Below, piece after piece: positions 1 through 9,681 of a stretch of DNA of 64,000 nt (its first letter is position 1; the number at the start of each line of letters is the position of its first letter). Below the pieces are notes generated by a model. It was not told the origin of the DNA and made no database searches. It was given only the letters and a program-made list of their open reading frames with translations. Both the position numbers and the translations under genes were made by a program. Source of the DNA: Azolla caroliniana. Its lineage: Eukaryota > Polypodiophyta. The stretch lies in NCBI GenBank assembly GCA_043228905.1, contig JBHGNT010000012.1, forward strand, positions 13,640,001-13,704,000, given 5' to 3'.

Positions 1-217
1 CTTCCTGGTTGCGATTTCGTGACTTCTCAAGCACTGTTAATTGTCACAAAAGAAGTCTTTTTAACTTTAGAACATATTTTCTCACCCCAACTTGCAAATA
101 AAAAATGAAGGCATTCCGCCCCCAATACCTCAAGAACTCAAAAATAATTTGAAAATGAGGCATCAGTTCATTGTTCTCCATATGTGCAAAAACCCAACTG
201 AAGGAAGATAGACTTAC

Positions 218-781
218 TCATGTTAGAGACATCCACACTAAATTGATACACCTCCAAACCATCCTTGCCATCAGGCATGAAATAAATTGATGCCTACTAT
301 GTTCCAATTCCACCGAACAAAAGAAACACAATCCTTTAGTAATGTTTCTTTTTTTTAATGCATCCCCTAATGGTAAAGCTCCAACCATAACTCTCCAAAT
401 AAATACCTTGGCTCGTAGCATCAATCGAGAACACCAACCTGCCTTGATCACATGAAACCACCAAGTAATGGGCTTATGAAAACCCCATATCTTTATAACC
501 ATTTCTTCCAAACACTTATGTTTGTCAATCAACTTGTGATAAGCAACATTCATTGACATCATAGTCAATCTCTTATTTCCAACAAACCTCCAATCAAGCT
601 CTTGAGATCGCCCATTTAAATCAGGAATTGGCTCATGCAAAGATAGTATTTGTTGCAACTTATCCCAAATAAAGTTATAACCTTTTGGAATGCGAAATGT
701 TGATCTTATTGGTCGAAAAGCCATTAATCTTCTTTGTGAAACCAACATAGCATCCTTAACTGCTACCAAACCCAATCTCGC

Positions 782-784
<3 letters not shown>
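218..784 (-). pseudogene. LINE reverse transcriptase C-terminal fragment (zf-RVT)
   Basis: An open frame of about 188 codons matches the C-terminal region of plant non-LTR retrotransposon polyproteins. Near residues 120-165 it has the zf-RVT pattern: a conserved stretch around LMLRAKVFIWRVMVGALPLG, then a CxxC pair (LCFFCSVE) and a later His/Cys pair (HSRHQFISC). In intact LINEs this zinc-binding segment follows the reverse transcriptase and RNase H region. No catalytic RT motif is present in the fragment, and it stops at a CT microsatellite, so it is a truncated relic. It lies opposite in orientation to the endonuclease fragment just downstream, so the two are probably separate insertions or a rearranged pair. 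Confidence 0.7.

Positions 785-841
<57 letters not shown>
785..841. repeat. (CT)n microsatellite
   Basis: A near-perfect run of CT dinucleotides about 57 bases long sits between two LINE fragments. Confidence 0.95.
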
Positions 842-842
<1 letters not shown>

Positions 843-871
843 ATGCATGGCTAACAAACTCCCACCAGATA

Positions 872-1590
872 TTGCTTTGTATACAGAAGAGACCCACCAA
901 TACATGGCTAGCAAACTCCCCAATATACAAGGATATAGACGGGAGTCAATACTCCGATACTAGGGGTTCAGGAGGAGTGGTTGTGTTATATAAAAAGGAG
1001 CTCCATGATAGAGTGCATGTTGTGCATAAGGACATAGATGCACATTACATGTGGATACGAATCAAAAGAGGGGATCTTAGGGAGCTATATATTGCAATTT
1101 TCTACTTTCCACCTACCTACTCAAGGTTTGCACCTCTCAGTGAATCATCATATATACCATTATATGATGATAGCATAAGATTTGCTACTATGGGGGACAT
1201 AATACTATTAAGAGACTTCAATGCATGAACCACTAAGGATGAACAACTTTGTTTGAAACTAGTGAGGCTATTTATGGAGAAGTTATGGCTGAAGAGGTTA
1301 GTCTAAAGCAACAAGCTCAAGATATGAGGATTATAAAAAAATATGGCAAACGCTTTGTAGCCTTAGGAAGTGTGCATAGACTTGTGATTTATAATGGATT
1401 GTCATAATGGCTTGGATCTGATTTATAATGGATTGTCATAATGGCTTGGATCTGATGCTTTAACATGTTGGAACCCAAAAGGAGGTGCACGCACAGTCGA
1501 TTACCTAATAGGATCTCCATCTCTTATACTTGAAATAAGAGAGTTCACTATATCGGGTAGACCTATTGGCTTGGCAACAGATCATTGATA
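872..1590 (+). pseudogene. LINE endonuclease (APE-type) fragment
   Basis: The first 118 codons read like the exonuclease-endonuclease-phosphatase domain of a LINE. GSGGVVVLYKKEL is followed by MWIRIKRGDLRELYIAIFYFPP and then GDIILLRDFNA, a variant of the GDFN motif that carries catalytic Asp and Asn. After a stop near 1228 the homology resumes in another frame around 1450-1590, with a stretch ending DYLIGSPSL and GRPIGLATDH, typical of the end of this domain. A 34-bp direct duplication at 1386-1453 adds to the damage. No RT follows before the PPR gene, so this is a dead 5' piece. Confidence 0.65.
1386..1453. repeat. 34-bp tandem duplication
   Basis: Two adjacent copies (1386-1419 and 1420-1453) of the same 34-base unit lie inside the LINE endonuclease relic. 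They appear identical and 34 is not a multiple of three, so the duplication shifts the frame. Confidence 0.85.
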
Positions 1591-1897
1591 TCTACGCTTT
1601 GAAGAAAAGAATGGATGCACAAGGGATGTAATTCTAAGGAGGGTGGGTTGGCTAAGAATCAATTTACTTGCAAGACAATTGGTGTTTATAGTTGTGGAGT
1701 ATCCAATGGCATGCTAGATTTAGATCCTTTCGCAACCCTTGATGAAGTTACTCAAGGATTAGGAATCGGCAATGGTTCGGTTTTGGCTGAGCCGGTTTGG
1801 CCTAGTCCAAACCAAACTGGTTAAGCCTTAAACAGCTTGGGAGTTGCGGGATGCAGACCCATGAAACGAGCATGACAGTAAATTAACAGACAGGTCC

Positions 1898-4177
1898 ATG
1901 AGAGAATCTCTATGCGTTAGATCAGAGAAGCTGCGGGAATACAGGAAATCCTGTGAGAGAATGGACCTCTTATGGAAAGACTTCTTCATGGACCCATATC
2001 TATGGTACGACAATCGTAGCAGTAAGGTTAATTCTTAGAGACAGTGTCAGTTCTTCTGAATTCTTTTTCTTTGAGAGTGGGTTGCAGATCATTTGATATG
2101 TTCTTTTTTAAGTTTTTGCTGCTTTTGTTGATTGGATACAGTTTACTTCCCGATCCCCAGATTTTAGACATAGAGTTACAAACACGTCTTTGTGGGTTGA
2201 TGGATGGGACACTCCCTTCTGGGTCCCAACAGAACTCACTTGGAGACAGGATATTGGAAACATCAGGATTGAGAATGATTTTGCGTTTGTCGAGTTACTT
2301 AAGTCTTGTGCCAAGAAGAAAGACCTTCATGCAGGCACTAAGCTTCATTGGGATATCCTTAAGAGTGATTTACTTGAGAAGAACCCTTACATTGCGAACA
2401 CTTTAATCACTATGTATGTTAAGTGTGGCGTTCCTGAGAAGGCTCAGCAAGTGCTTCAACAGCTTATGATTCAGAATGTAGTATCATGGAATGCTTTGAT
2501 TTCAGGGTATGTTCATAAAGGCCAAGGCCATGAAGCAATAGAATGTTTTGAGAATATGCAAAAGAATGGCATTTATCCGAATGGGCTCACCTTCACTTGC
2601 ATCCTCAAGGCATGTGGTAGTGTTGGAGCCATAGACAAGGGCAAACAAATTCATGAGGAGATTGTCAGTAGAGGCTTGCTGGAGAGAAATGTTATGCTTG
2701 GGAATGCTTTGGTGGACATGTATGTCAAATGTGGTTCGTTTGCAAAAGCGCAGCAAATGTTTGAAGAGCTTCCTGTCCGAAATGTGGTCTCTTGGAACAC
2801 TCTCATTTCAGGATATGTGCAACATGAACAAGGTCATGAAGCCCTCCATTGTTTTGCATGTATGCAAAAAGAAGGTTTCGTCCCGGATGAAGTCACTTTC
2901 ACTTGTATCCTAAAGGCTTGTGGCAGCATTGGAGCCATTGATAAAGGCACAAAGATTCATGATGAAATTGTTAGTAATGGCTTGGTGATGGAGAATGTCA
3001 TGTTGGGAAATACTCTGGTAGGTATGTATGCCAAATTTGGTCTACTTGTAAAAGCAAGAGAAGTTCTTGAACAGCTTCCGGTCCGTGACATAGTCTCATG
3101 GAATGCATTAATTGTGGGATATGTTCAAGAAGGACAACTGAATGAAGCACTGAACTGTTTTGCAAGTATACGGAGGGAAGGACTCTGTCCAAATGAGTTC
3201 ACTTTTACTTGCATCCTATTGACAAAGGAAAACAAGTTCATGATGAAATTTTCTATGGGGGCTTCTTAGATGAAAATATCGTGCTTGGCAATGCTTTGAT
3301 TGATATGTACGCCAAATGTGGCAAAATCTCAATGGCATTCCAAGTGCTTGAAGAGCTTCCTGTTCGAAATGTGGTATCATGGAATACATTAATTTCAGTA
3401 TATTCCCAACATAATCGGGGGCATGAAGCATTCAATTGTTTCATACAGATGCAAGGAGAAGGTCTTTCAGCTAATGAGGTTACCTTTGCTAGCCTTCTAC
3501 ATGCTTGTGGAACTATTGGCGCTATCGAGAAAGGAAGACAAATTCATGATGAAATTGTCAGTGGAGACTTGCTAAAGAAAAATATTGTGCTTGGGACTGC
3601 ATTGGTGGATATGTATGCCAAATGCGGTATGGTTGAAAAAGCACATGAAATGCTGGAAGAGCTTTCCTTTCGAGATATCGTCTGTTGGTCTGCACTGATT
3701 GCAGGACATGCTCAAGAGGGTCAAGGCCATTCGGCACTAATGTGTTTCACACAGATGCAAAATGAGGGGATTATCCCCGATGAGGTAACTTTCTTATGTG
3801 TACTGAATGCGTGTAGTCACTCAGGGCACTTGAATGAAGCCGAAACATACTATGAAAATATGAGCAAAAAGTATGGGATCATTCCAAAGATAGAACACCA
3901 TACTTGTATGGTAATCATTTTTGGATGTGCAGGCTGCTTTGACAAGGCATTATCAATTATGAAGACAATAACATGTTTTAATGATCCTTCTGTTTGGCTT
4001 GCACTATTGGGTGCCTGTAGAAAATGGAAGAATGTAGAGCTTGGGAGGTTTGCTTTCGATCATACCATATGGCTGGATGAAAATATTACTGCAGCCTATA
4101 CCCTTATGGCTGCCATTTATGCAGATGTTGGCATGCACAAGGAAGCAAAAATGCTCGAAGCTATTGAGAGTAAATAA
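1898..4177 (+). pseudogene. PPR gene 1: PDF motif plus PLS-type PPR protein, frameshifted
   Basis: A two-exon gene for a probable organellar RNA-binding protein. Exon 1 (ATG at 1898, to 2026) encodes MDLLWKDFFMDPYLWYDNR, the first half of an OSB-type PDF motif. A 115-nt GT-AG intron (2027-2141) follows in phase 0. Exon 2 continues with SPDFRHRVTNTSLWVDGWD and TPFWVPTEL, then opens a PPR tract (CAKKKDLHAGTKLH onward) of about five PLS repeat blocks, and ends at 4177 with an E-like tail (PSVWLALLGACRKWKNVELG). No DYW deaminase domain is present. Near 3213 the repeat consensus between FTFTCIL and IDKGKQVHDEI is missing about 25 bases, which shifts the frame. The first frame ends at 3269 and the remainder is read from about 3209. 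I infer a recent pseudogene or an allele that makes a truncated protein. Its organisation matches gene 3 at 35950. Confidence 0.75.
2027..2141 (+). other. Phase-0 intron in PPR gene 1
   Basis: The donor follows AGTAAG at 2026 (GT at 2027-2028). The acceptor is the ACAG ending at 2141, preceded by a T-rich stretch. Removing these 115 bases joins DNRSSK to FTSRSPDFRHR in frame and restores a complete PDF motif. The intron interrupts the motif at the same codon (Lys after DNRxx) as in PPR gene 3. Confidence 0.75.
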
Positions 4178-4486
4178 TAATACTGCGCTTAGCAAGAGGT
4201 GAATCTCCATTTTTTACATATTTACACTATTTTTAAAGAAAAAATATGTATTCATGTTATGTTATCAATAACTGTGGTTGTGACAGATGATTTTTCTTCT
4301 GGTTGGGATAACAAGTTGTAATTCAACAAAAAGCCACTTGGCGGATGTAAATATTTATTAAGGATGCATATAAAGGGAGTTCGACTCATTGTTACTGAAA
4401 AGGTTTGTGATCACCAGGAGTCGCAACAACAAACTTGTTTGATTGTGAAAATGACATCGATATTGAATATGTACATATTATGAAGG

Positions 4487-4910
4487 CTATTTATACAAAA
4501 TGGCCATTGCATAAGATGCAAATACATTAACTTGAGCATATGTGTGAAAGATAAGGGCTTTAGTTTTTCCTAGATTCACTACCAATCCTTGTTGTGTGCA
4601 AAAGTCATGTAAAGCATTAAGGTGCCTTTGTGGGTCGTGTTCTGACTTCGAGAGCAAAACTATGTCATCCACATATAGCAAGAGACTAACTTGTGTACCC
4701 CCAAGTCTACTCAGTGATCTCATCTATGTAGATCTCAAAAAGCATCGATGATAGAGGGAAACCTTGTTTTACACCAATGGTGCTAGTGAAACAATTGGAT
4801 AGGCCACCTAGGCATCGTACACACCTAGAGGCATACTCATATAAAGCATAGATAACCCAAATCATGTCATCTGGTATCGCCGGGCTTTTATATCCAAGTA
4901 CAGGAAACAA
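4487..4910 (-). pseudogene. LINE reverse transcriptase fragment
   Basis: Two overlapping minus-strand frames together cover the central RT motifs of a LINE. The upstream one (4707-4910) contains STIGVKQGFPLSSMLFEIYI. The downstream one (4487-4723) contains LLLYVDDIVLLSKS, with the catalytic Tyr-x-Asp-Asp, and GLVVNLGKTKALIF. The frame change between them near 4710-4720 marks an indel. There is no endonuclease or 3' tail nearby, so this is an isolated relic. Confidence 0.75.
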
Positions 4911-4929
4911 GATCTCTCATATCCAAGTC

Positions 4930-6160
4930 CTCATAACCCACTAGAAAAACCTTCTTCTCTCATGGAGAGCCAATAGATGTGAATTTATTGATCTCTCATT
5001 AAAAGCCAATGCAAGAGAACTCTAAAGTTTTTTTATGGTTGTTGGCTCATCAATAAAGAACTCAACAAGTTCTCTCATGGTTGGCACAACTCAAAAACTC
5101 AACTAAGTTCTCTTATTTTCTTTCCAATAAAAGAGAATTGAACAAATTCTCTCTTGGACAACCAACACAAGAACTATTTCTCTCTTGGACAACCAACACA
5201 AGAGATCTGAATGAGTTGTCTAAAGCAAACGACTACAAAAGAGCCCAATGAGTTCTTTGTGGTAGATTTGTGTCACAACATGAGCACAAACAAGTCACCT
5301 ACTTCTCATAGTAGTGCCAACTCATAAAATAGTGTTGATCATTAGTCTCTTCACTTCAAGTTGACCTGTTACTCTACTATTTGACTCACAAAATAGAGTT
5401 TGCACTTATTTTCCATCCTCCCATTTATTTAGGTCACTTCTTGCCTTTTCCCTTTTTCCATGTATACCCCTTAGGAAAATATTAGCAAACATAGTTTAAT
5501 ACAAAAGCACAAGTCCTTTTTCACATATGCACACATTAATGCACATGTGGATAGACACAACATGATTAGATTCTCTTCCAGTGCACACACATAAATATTT
5601 TGAGTGCATAGTTTTATACACACTCATGCATAAACATTGAGTATTGCATAACCATGTACACATAAGTTGACACACATTTATAAGTAAATATAAACCAAAA
5701 CACCTAGATTCATGACATCAACATCCATTGTACACAACAAGAGGAAAATTTGATAAATAACATGTTCAAGTGCCAACTTGCAACTCTAAACTCTCACGAC
5801 AAAAACTAAGTTTAGGATCCCAATTTTACCACTTTCAAACCCTTAATGTGGATTCTCACAATGATGGGATGTAGAGGCTAGATACATATGGATTTCTCTC
5901 GAGCTCTTAGAGGCATGAGTCTTATTCATTGCATAATATAATGTAAAGCAAAATAGAGGATATCCCCCCATTTCTTTCTTACCTCACTTTTTCTCCTTAT
6001 ATATACAAGCTAATTAACTATGTAATTTCTCTTGAATTGATCCATCTTTGTCAACATATCCATTGGATTGCTTCCTTGGATTTTCTCTAGTATTGACATC
6101 TCCTCTTCCAATAAAGATATGATGAAGTGATAATGATGGCCAATATTCTTGGTTCTAGGA
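4930..6160. other. AT-rich stretch without a recognisable gene
   Basis: Only short, stop-filled frames are present. It contains a local direct repeat around 5148-5203 (the string TCTCTTGGACAACCAACACA twice, about 31 bases apart) and several shuffled variants of AAGTTCTCTCATGG, which suggests an old repetitive, probably retrotransposon, origin. I see no promoter or RNA gene. Confidence 0.4.
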
Positions 6161-6167
6161 TGAAATG

Positions 6168-7300
6168 TTATATTGCACTCTTACTACGACTACGCAAAAC
6201 ATTCTTCTCTTGTTTGAATCCCCACTTAGTTAACAAACCTTGATGACATAACATCTCTTTACTAGTGTCAGTCATTGCTACATACTCAACATTCTTCTCT
6301 TGTTTGAATCCCCACTTAGTTAACAAACCTTGATGCCATAACATCTCTTTACTAGTGTCAGTCATTGCTACATACTCAACTTCTATAATGGCATGCATTC
6401 CAAGAATCTTCTTTGTTGGTTCCAAGTCCTCCATGTCAAACTCTTTTGACAATTATTGCTTCAACTTTCTACTGTCATGCATATCTAAAATGATACGGTT
6501 GGACTTACATTTTTTGAAGTAGCCGATGAAGGTGCATATCTAAACTGACACTAGCATATCATCAACATAATTTAGTAAAATGATACAGTTGGACTTACAT
6601 TTTTTGAAGTAGCCAATGAAGGTGCATTTCTTAGATTTGGAATCAATCTTATTGCTACTTTGATCACTGGTATGAACATGTGCTACACAACCAAAAACTT
6701 TTCGATGTGATAGTATTATCTCTTACCACTCCATACCTCCTTCTGGTATTCTGTGTTCTTGGGTCTCAATTGACGTAAGTAAGCTGATATATTAGCTACT
6801 TCTGCCCAAATTTGCGTTGGTAGACCTTATTGTATCCAAATTCTTCTGGCTCTTTATGTCAAGCTTAGATTCATTCGCTCAGGTACACCATTGATTGTGT
6901 TGAGGTGTATCCACCACGATTCATAGCAAAACTTATTGAATCTAGTGTCTTCATATTCTAGCCTAATAATCTTCAGACTTGTCTCATTTTCAAGTATAAT
7001 TAATTTCCATCCCCGAAAAATACTCAAAAACACTTTAGACTTATGCTTTATAAAGTAAACCCATGAAAGTCATGAAGTAGTCTTCTATACCAATTGATGG
7101 AATAGTCATTGACCCCTAAATATCAGAGTGAAAGAAGTTTTCTTTCTTTGAAGTTCTACTATATGTCAAAAAGCAGCTGATCCCCTTCTGCTTTCCAAGT
7201 ATTCAATCTTTGCACATGTCTATCTCAATTGATTTTAGACCTTGAACTTTCCCCTTTTAGTGCATAATTTTCATTGCGTCACTCATATTGGGATTTTCAT
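6168..7300 (-). pseudogene. Degenerate Ty1/Copia pol remnant
   Basis: Scrambled Copia polyprotein pieces are readable on the minus strand. At 6168-6452 MSKEFDMEDLEPTKKILGM (RT palm and thumb region) is fused directly to RNase H-like VEYVAMTDTSKEMLWHQGLL, which is itself duplicated. At about 6660-6770 HRKVFGCVAHVHTSDQ matches the segment after integrase. At about 6780-6900 the sequence resembles the integrase C-terminus (AxNLGRSS, ISLL in place of FWAEAVxTAAYL). Internal deletions and stops make it non-functional. A 90-bp tandem duplication lies at 6201-6380. Confidence 0.6.
6201..6380. repeat. 90-bp tandem duplication in Copia remnant
   Basis: Two adjacent 90-base copies (6201-6290 and 6291-6380) differ at one visible base (gatgAcata versus gatgCcata). 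They encode the duplicated VEYVAMTDTSKEML segment. A second pair of blocks with the same 90-base spacing occurs at about 6487-6533 and 6577-6623. Confidence 0.85.
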
Positions 7301-9030
7301 TTCTGACCACAACTAAATTTGATTTAGCATGCCTTTGTTGTAATGTAAATAGTATCACTCTTTTTTCTGCGAGAAACCATCATTTCACCCTTTGAAAGCT
7401 TCCAATTATAACCACAGATGATCATGGTGTAGCCTTTGCGAGCTAATTCTCCTGTAACTGAGATTAAGTTCTTTCTTAGTTCAGGAATATATGCCTTTCA
7501 TCCTTTAGCATTGATATGCATCCATTCAATTTAATCTTAACTCCACCTTTACCAAAATTAAAGCAAGAAATTAGGGAATAATTGTGCTCCTCCATTCAAA
7601 ATTGCCCAAGTTAGGCAATCACTTTTAACCAAAAATGGTTGGGCCTCATTTCCTTGGACATTAAATTCATGTGATTTTGTATGTTTTCCTCCCCGATTCT
7701 ATTGTGAAATGCACATAAAAACACATGCACACCACCCTATCATATTGTAAACATGAGAAACCATAAATTTAGCTTTCTTTTGCCTTTCACTTGGTTCTTG
7801 TAACTAAACCTAAAATATTTCCTAAGGAACATTCATTACTTTCAAATGTAGAGTGGAGATGGGGTAACGATTTGGTTGTCGTAAGTAAGAGGTGAAAAAC
7901 TTACCTTGCAAAATTCATTATTGCCACTTGCCCATCCCATTGTGGGAAAATGACAAATCTATGAGAATCGACAAACAAGAATTAGATCTAGCATTGGGGG
8001 AAAGAAAGAAGGAAATGTCATTGTACCATATTGAGTTACCATTGTAAATGATGAATAGTCATGATGAAACGAGAAATCTTGGTTTGCTATGAAGTAGGTG
8101 TATAAGACTGAAAGCCAAGTAGTTTCTAAGATTGTTACCCCTCTTTGGTGAGATTGATATGAAACAATCACAATGGTAGGTGGGAAGACAATAAGTCAAA
8201 TGAACACTTCCAAAAATGATAAGTAAGATGATGGAATAAATGTTTTGAGGTTGAGACAATCTATTGGCCATGAAATGTGAGGTAGAAAAGGTGTTAAGAG
8301 ACCTCCTGGGTGATCCCAAAGAGAAAACTTCTTCAATTTCTTGAAATCATGAAACCACGAGATGCATAAAAGAATGAAAGGAAAACATGAAAATTAAATT
8401 ATTTGATTAGGTGGTCTTGTTCACACCACATACAAAAATAATGAAGCTACAACAAGTCGGCAATTCCTGTGGTTCCTTTAGGAAGTGAATTACTTGAACA
8501 ATTCAAGGTTGAGAAGACCGTTAAGGTCAATTACAATGAGTTTGACCAATGAATGGGATCCAAGACAAGAGGCATTGACAAGACAAAGGTATTTGATAAG
8601 CCTTGGCAAGACATGCATCCATCTAGGCTTAACCAATGGAGGGAGCAAAAAAGGAGATGAATACAGACCTAGAAATGCACAAAAGATATTGATACATGTG
8701 AAAGGGGTTACAATTGGGATTTAGGAGGGTATATCATAAATGAGATATAATTTAAGGAAAATCTACAAGCTTTTTACTTTCTTTTGCGTTATTTTAACCA
8801 TTCACGATAAGCCCAAGTACTCTCATATCCATCTTATCATTTTGAACCTTGCTTCATCAAGGAATAAAGCATTGTGATACTAATAGTTGTTTATTCAATT
8901 AAATGAAGAAGTATTTCTTTAAAAGCCTAAAAGAGTTTATTAACACTTTAGATCCTTTCTTAAGATTACACATTTGTGAGATCAAGAGAGTGAGTTTGTT
9001 AATAAATAAAACCAAAGTAACATAATCTTG
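7301..9030. other. Region without a recognisable gene
   Basis: Frames here are short and full of stops (for example 86 codons on minus at 8059-8319 and 79 codons on plus at 8485-8724), and none matches a family I recognise. Composition and context suggest heavily decayed retrotransposon sequence. Confidence 0.35.
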
Positions 9031-9035
9031 CTTCA

Positions 9036-9160
9036 TGGATATCTAATCTCAAAACCCTTGCCTTTTTTGTATTTTGTTGAACTCCCCTAAATTCTCATTA
9101 TTTCCATACATTTAAATGCCCTGCTCAAGCCCGTCTTGAGCACTCTATAAATGAAAATCA
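9036..9160 (-). pseudogene. Duplicated 5' leader of PPR gene 2
   Basis: This stretch aligns with 12277-12415, the region just upstream of and including the start codon of PPR gene 2, in the same orientation. Shared blocks include the CAT of the start codon, CTCAAAACCCTTGCCTTTT, CCATACA-TTTAAATGCCCTG and GAAAATCATATACAG. The downstream PPR coding sequence is absent, so only the leader was copied or survived. Confidence 0.7.
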
Positions 9161-9174
9161 TATACAGTGTGGTC

Positions 9175-9330
9175 TACACTAATTTCAAGATATGCCCAAG
9201 AGGGGAAGTGTCAAGAGGTGCTCAATTGTTTTGAAAAGATGCAATGGGACAATTTGATCTTCTCTCCCATTGAGATCACCTTCATTTGCAATTTGGAAGG
9301 ATGTGGTTGTGTAGGAGCTATTGATTAATA
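9175..9330 (+). pseudogene. PPR repeat fragment
   Basis: On the plus strand this reads approximately RYAQEGKCQEVLNCFEKMQ, then a disturbed IEITFICNLEGCGCVGAID. This is the standard hinge between two PPR units (AQEGQGHEALNCFEKMQ ... EITFTCILKACGSIGAID). It is about one repeat long and has no start or continuation. It points away from the duplicated leader at 9036-9160, so the two parts were joined by a rearrangement. Confidence 0.7.
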
Positions 9331-9681
9331 TTGTGTATTGTGTATCTTGTTATTGCAAGAGAATTTAGATACGATCTTCTCTCTAGTAGTAGTATCTACA
9401 TCCAAGTCACTATGAACCTCTGTAAACATAATAGAATTGGCGACTGAATTCTTGCCTATGCACAAATGGGGGGGATGTATTGTAAATCCACATCTGGATA
9501 AGGAACTTGTATGCAAAACAAAATCCCCTAGAGCAAAAGGATAGGTAATCTCTAACCATCTAATCATACATTTCATTCATAAAAGAAAATAAAAGTTGTG
9601 AAATGATACACTATTATCTATATCATCGATGATCACCACAAAACACATTTTCTATCTCTATATAAATATAACTAAGACCTT

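Noticed and set aside
3209-4177. Second half of PPR gene 1 as an independent gene
   Set aside because: The frame has no ATG near its start and begins in the middle of a repeat. It is the continuation of the first half after a deletion that shifts the frame.
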